In this document: one piece after another, positions 61,649 to 64,000 of the stretch | Numbering within the stretch: position 1 is the stretch's first letter | Layout: each line of letters begins with the position of its first letter | Source: Anaerococcus obesiensis ph10 | GTDB lineage: Bacteria > Bacillota > Clostridia > Tissierellales > Peptoniphilaceae | Direction of reading: 5' to 3' | Length of the DNA stretch: 64,000 nt | NCBI RefSeq assembly: GCF_000311745.1 | Contig: NZ_HE978531.1 | Coordinates: 764,014 to 828,013 of the forward strand | Program-made: the position numbers and the translations under genes | Notes under the pieces: model-generated | The model's input: the letters and a program-made list of their open reading frames with translations, nothing else | The model's database searches: none | What the model was told of the DNA's origin: nothing

Positions 61649-62491
61649 ATGGCAAGAATAATTGAAAAAACAAATCTTAATGACTCAACCATTAAATTTG
61701 TTGTAAATTCTCCAGATATTGCAAAAAGAGCAAAACCTGGTCAATTTATAATTTTAAGGATAGATGAAAAAGGCGAAAGAGTTCCTTTTACAATTTCAGA
61801 AACTGATGATGAAAATGTAACAATAATTGTTCAAATTGTTGGTGGAACAACAATTAGAATGAATGAATTAAAAGCAGGCGATGGATTTTTAGATTTTGTT
61901 GGTCCTTTAGGAAAACCAACTGAACTTGACCAATATAAAGGAAAAAATGTTTGTGTAATTGGTGGAGGTTTGGGAACAGCTATTGCCTATCCTCAAGCAA
62001 AATATTTACATAAAATTGGAGCCCACACAGATGTAATAATGGGCTTTAAAAATAAAGACATAGTAATTCTTGAAGATGAATTAAAAGAAGCTTCTGACAA
62101 TTTATACATCACAACTGACGATGGTTCTTATGGCAAACAAGGATTTGTTACTGAAGTTTTAAAAGAAAATATTGAAAATGGAAAAAAATATGATCTTGTT
62201 TTGGCAATTGGCCCAATGATTATGATGAAAAATACTGCCCTTGTAACAAAAAAATATGACATACCAACTATTGTTTCATTAAACTCAATTATGGTTGATG
62301 GAACTGGCATGTGCGGATGTTGTAGAATTACAGTTGGTGGCGAAATGAAATTTGCTTGTGTTGATGGACCAGATTTTGATGCTTTTGAAGTTGATTTTGA
62401 TGAAGCCATGAACAGAGGAAGAAATTACCAACAAGAAGAAAGAGAACACATTTGTAGACTAACAGGAGATATGAGAAATGGCAAAATTTAA
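61649..62491 (+). CDS. nfnA: NADH-dependent ferredoxin:NADP+ oxidoreductase, small subunit (NfnA-like)
   Basis: 280 residues. FNR-type FAD domain (RAKPGQFIILRIDEKGERVPFTIS), NAD domain (CVIGGGLGTAIAYPQAKYL) and a C-terminal 2Fe-2S cluster region DGTGMCGCCRITVGGEMKFACVDGP. Sister families are the dihydroorotate dehydrogenase electron-transfer subunit and glutamate-synthase-associated subunits; pairing with the next gene and both lengths favour Nfn. Overlaps nfnB by 14 bases. Confidence 0.88.
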   Translation: MARIIEKTNLNDSTIKFVVNSPDIAKRAKPGQFIILRIDEKGERVPFTISETDDENVTIIVQIVGGTTIRMNELKAGDGFLDFVGPLGKPTELDQYKGKNVCVIGGGLGTAIAYPQAKYLHKIGAHTDVIMGFKNKDIVILEDELKEASDNLYITTDDGSYGKQGFVTEVLKENIENGKKYDLVLAIGPMIMMKNTALVTKKYDIPTIVSLNSIMVDGTGMCGCCRITVGGEMKFACVDGPDFDAFEVDFDEAMNRGRNYQQEEREHICRLTGDMRNGKI

Positions 62492-63869
62492 TATGAATAA
62501 ACAAAAGGTTTCTATGCCTGAACAAGATCCAAATGTTAGAAATAAAAATTTTGAGGAAGTTGCTCTTGGTTATGATTTAGAAATGGCTCAAGAAGAAGCA
62601 CTTAGATGTGTTCAATGTAAAAATAAACCTTGTATGGGAGGCTGTCCTGTTTCTGTGAGAATTCCAGAATTTATTCATCAAGTAGTTGAAGGAGATTTGG
62701 ATAAAGCTTACGAAATTATTTCATCAACAAATAACCTTCCAGCAATTTGTGGTAGAGTTTGTCCACAAGAAAATCAATGTGAAGGAGTTTGTACAAGAGG
62801 AAGAAATGGCGAGCCAGTTGGAATTGGTCGTCTTGAAAGATTTGTAGCAGACTATCACATGAATAAAGAATATAATAAACCAACAGAAGTTACAGGACAA
62901 AATAAAAAAGTTGCCATTGTTGGATCTGGTCCTTCAGGACTTTCTTGTGCAGCTGATCTTGCAAAATTAGGTTATAAAGTTGTAATGTTTGAAGCTTTCC
63001 ACACAGCAGGCGGAGTTTTGATGTATGGAATTCCAGAATTTAGACTTCCAAAAACATTAGTTCAAAAAGAATTAAAAAATGTAATTGGTCTTGGAGTTAA
63101 ACTTCAAAGAAATACAATTATCGGAAGAACAAAAACAATTAATGAATTATTTGAAGAAGGCTTTGAAGCAGTTTATGTTTCAACTGGAGCGGGTCTTCCA
63201 AAATTCTTGGGAATTGAAGGAGAAAATTTAAACGGAGTTTATTCAGCAAATGAATTTTTAACAAGAATGAATTTGATGAAAGCATATAAATTCCCAGAAT
63301 ATGACACACCAGTTCATATAGGAAAAAAAGTTTGTGTAGTTGGTGGTGGAAACGTAGCAATGGATGCGGCAAGAAGTGCAAAAAGAATGGGCGCTGACGT
63401 AACTGTTGTTTATAGAAGAAGTTTTGAAGAAATGCCAGCAAGAGCTGAAGAAAGTCACCACGCAAAAGAAGAAGGAATTAACTTTATGAACCTCCATAAT
63501 CCTGTAGAAATTGAAGGAGAAAATGGTTGGGTTAAAAAAGTTAAATTAGAAGTAATGGAATTAGGCGAAGAAGATAAATCTGGAAGAAGACGTCCTGTTC
63601 CAACTGGAAAATATGAAGAAGTTGATTTTGATTCTGTAATTGTTTCAATAGGACAATCTCCAAATCCACTTATTAAACAAACAAATGATGATATAAATAC
63701 TGAATCTTGGGGTGGAATTATAATTGATGATTCTACAATGACAAGTAAGGATGGAGTTTTTGCAGGAGGAGATGCCGTAAGTGGTGCTGCAACTGTAATT
63801 CTTGCAATGGGAGCTGGTAAAAAAGCTGCTGAAAATATTGATAAATATATAAAAAATAAAGCAAAATAA
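62478..63869 (+). CDS. nfnB: NfnB / glutamate synthase small-subunit-like flavoprotein
   Basis: 463 residues. N-terminal double 4Fe-4S domain (CVQCKNKPCMGGCPV, CGRVCPQENQCEGVC), FAD site (VAIVGSGPSGLSCAADL, FEAFHTAGGVLMYGIPEFRLPK), NADP site VCVVGGGNVAMDAARSAKRMG, and C-terminal GVFAGGDAVSGAATVILAMGAGK. With NfnA it would bifurcate electrons between NADPH, ferredoxin and NAD+ in anaerobes. Annotated in many genomes as gltA or NADPH-dependent glutamate synthase; no large glutamate synthase subunit is present. Confidence 0.9.
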   Translation: MAKFNMNKQKVSMPEQDPNVRNKNFEEVALGYDLEMAQEEALRCVQCKNKPCMGGCPVSVRIPEFIHQVVEGDLDKAYEIISSTNNLPAICGRVCPQENQCEGVCTRGRNGEPVGIGRLERFVADYHMNKEYNKPTEVTGQNKKVAIVGSGPSGLSCAADLAKLGYKVVMFEAFHTAGGVLMYGIPEFRLPKTLVQKELKNVIGLGVKLQRNTIIGRTKTINELFEEGFEAVYVSTGAGLPKFLGIEGENLNGVYSANEFLTRMNLMKAYKFPEYDTPVHIGKKVCVVGGGNVAMDAARSAKRMGADVTVVYRRSFEEMPARAEESHHAKEEGINFMNLHNPVEIEGENGWVKKVKLEVMELGEEDKSGRRRPVPTGKYEEVDFDSVIVSIGQSPNPLIKQTNDDINTESWGGIIIDDSTMTSKDGVFAGGDAVSGAATVILAMGAGKKAAENIDKYIKNKAK

Positions 63870-64000
63870 ATTTAAACCTAGCTTATGATGAAATCTTAAA
63901 ATCCAAATTAAATTTTTAATTTTATATCATCTCTAGATATTTTAATTTTAAAATTTTTTAATGATATTTTAGAAAAAATAAAAATCCGATTCACAGATTA

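Noticed and set aside
62478-63869. True glutamate synthase (GltD)
   Set aside because: No large glutamate synthase subunit is encoded next to it, and it overlaps an FNR-type 2Fe-2S subunit, which fits NfnAB better.

Overview
The window is AT-rich (roughly 70% A+T by eye) low-GC Gram-positive DNA. It carries PolC, GreA, DivIC, TilS, RqcP, the rimP-nusA-infB cluster and an NfnAB-type transhydrogenase. No respiratory genes are visible. Together this suggests a fermentative anaerobic Firmicute, most likely a Peptoniphilaceae-type anaerobic coccus (Anaerococcus, Peptoniphilus or Finegoldia relatives). The genus is inference, not something read directly. Most genes lie on the minus strand in long, tightly packed operons. 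No rRNA, tRNA or CRISPR array was found.

Layout. 0-7 kb: the start of a CapA-like lipoprotein gene, two tandem NSS-family Na+ symporters behind a strong promoter and a 24-bp inverted repeat, and stand-alone enzymes (hotdog thioesterase, lipid kinase, 3-methyladenine glycosylase, HAD phosphatase, ClbS/DfsB-like protein). 7.2-10.6 kb: an ECF sigma - membrane protein - ABC ATPase - ABC permease operon. 10.8-14.8 kb: a two-component system with an intramembrane-sensing-type kinase plus an ATPase and two lantibiotic-immunity-type permeases, which looks like an antimicrobial-peptide sensing and resistance module. 14.8-15.4 kb: a scar holding a 38-codon Maff2-like mobile-element peptide gene and a copy of the neighbouring kinase terminator. 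15.4-22.7 kb: rqcP-divIC-tilS-hpt-(membrane protein)-coaX-dusB-greA-lysS, the conserved Firmicute order without ftsH. LysRS carries an extra C-terminal tRNA-binding domain.

22.7-30.4 kb: dinB, recA (with an apparent single-base frameshift near its start), pgsA, ftsK, pnp and rpsO. 30.5-38.5 kb: a ProX-type editing protein, then rimP-nusA-rnpM-infB-rbfA-nrnA-truB-ribF. 38.6-47.5 kb: an EamA transporter, polC, ispG, rseP, cdsA and uppS, with dxr missing from its usual place. 47.6-51.2 kb (plus strand): an RluD-like pseudouridine synthase, ComM and a PilB/ComGA-like ATPase whose reading frame is split at a canonical A-AAA-AAG slippery site.

51.24-54.06 kb is an accessory island. Three small genes (TfoX N-domain protein, YjdF behind its riboswitch, and a Cys-less MGMT-like protein) each have their own near-identical promoter and terminator, joined by 147-bp direct repeats. 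Next to them are remnants of a conjugative element. 54.1-64 kb returns to housekeeping: mnmA-iscS, a PC4-like protein, msrA and a split ThrE exporter, a membrane J-domain protein, an ABC exporter and nfnAB.

The points most worth a second look are the split ATPase gene with its slippery heptamer, the recA frameshift, the repeat-linked cassettes, the PYWR alkyltransferase-like protein, the degenerate PHP domain of PolC, and the Maff2 scar beside the peptide-resistance module.
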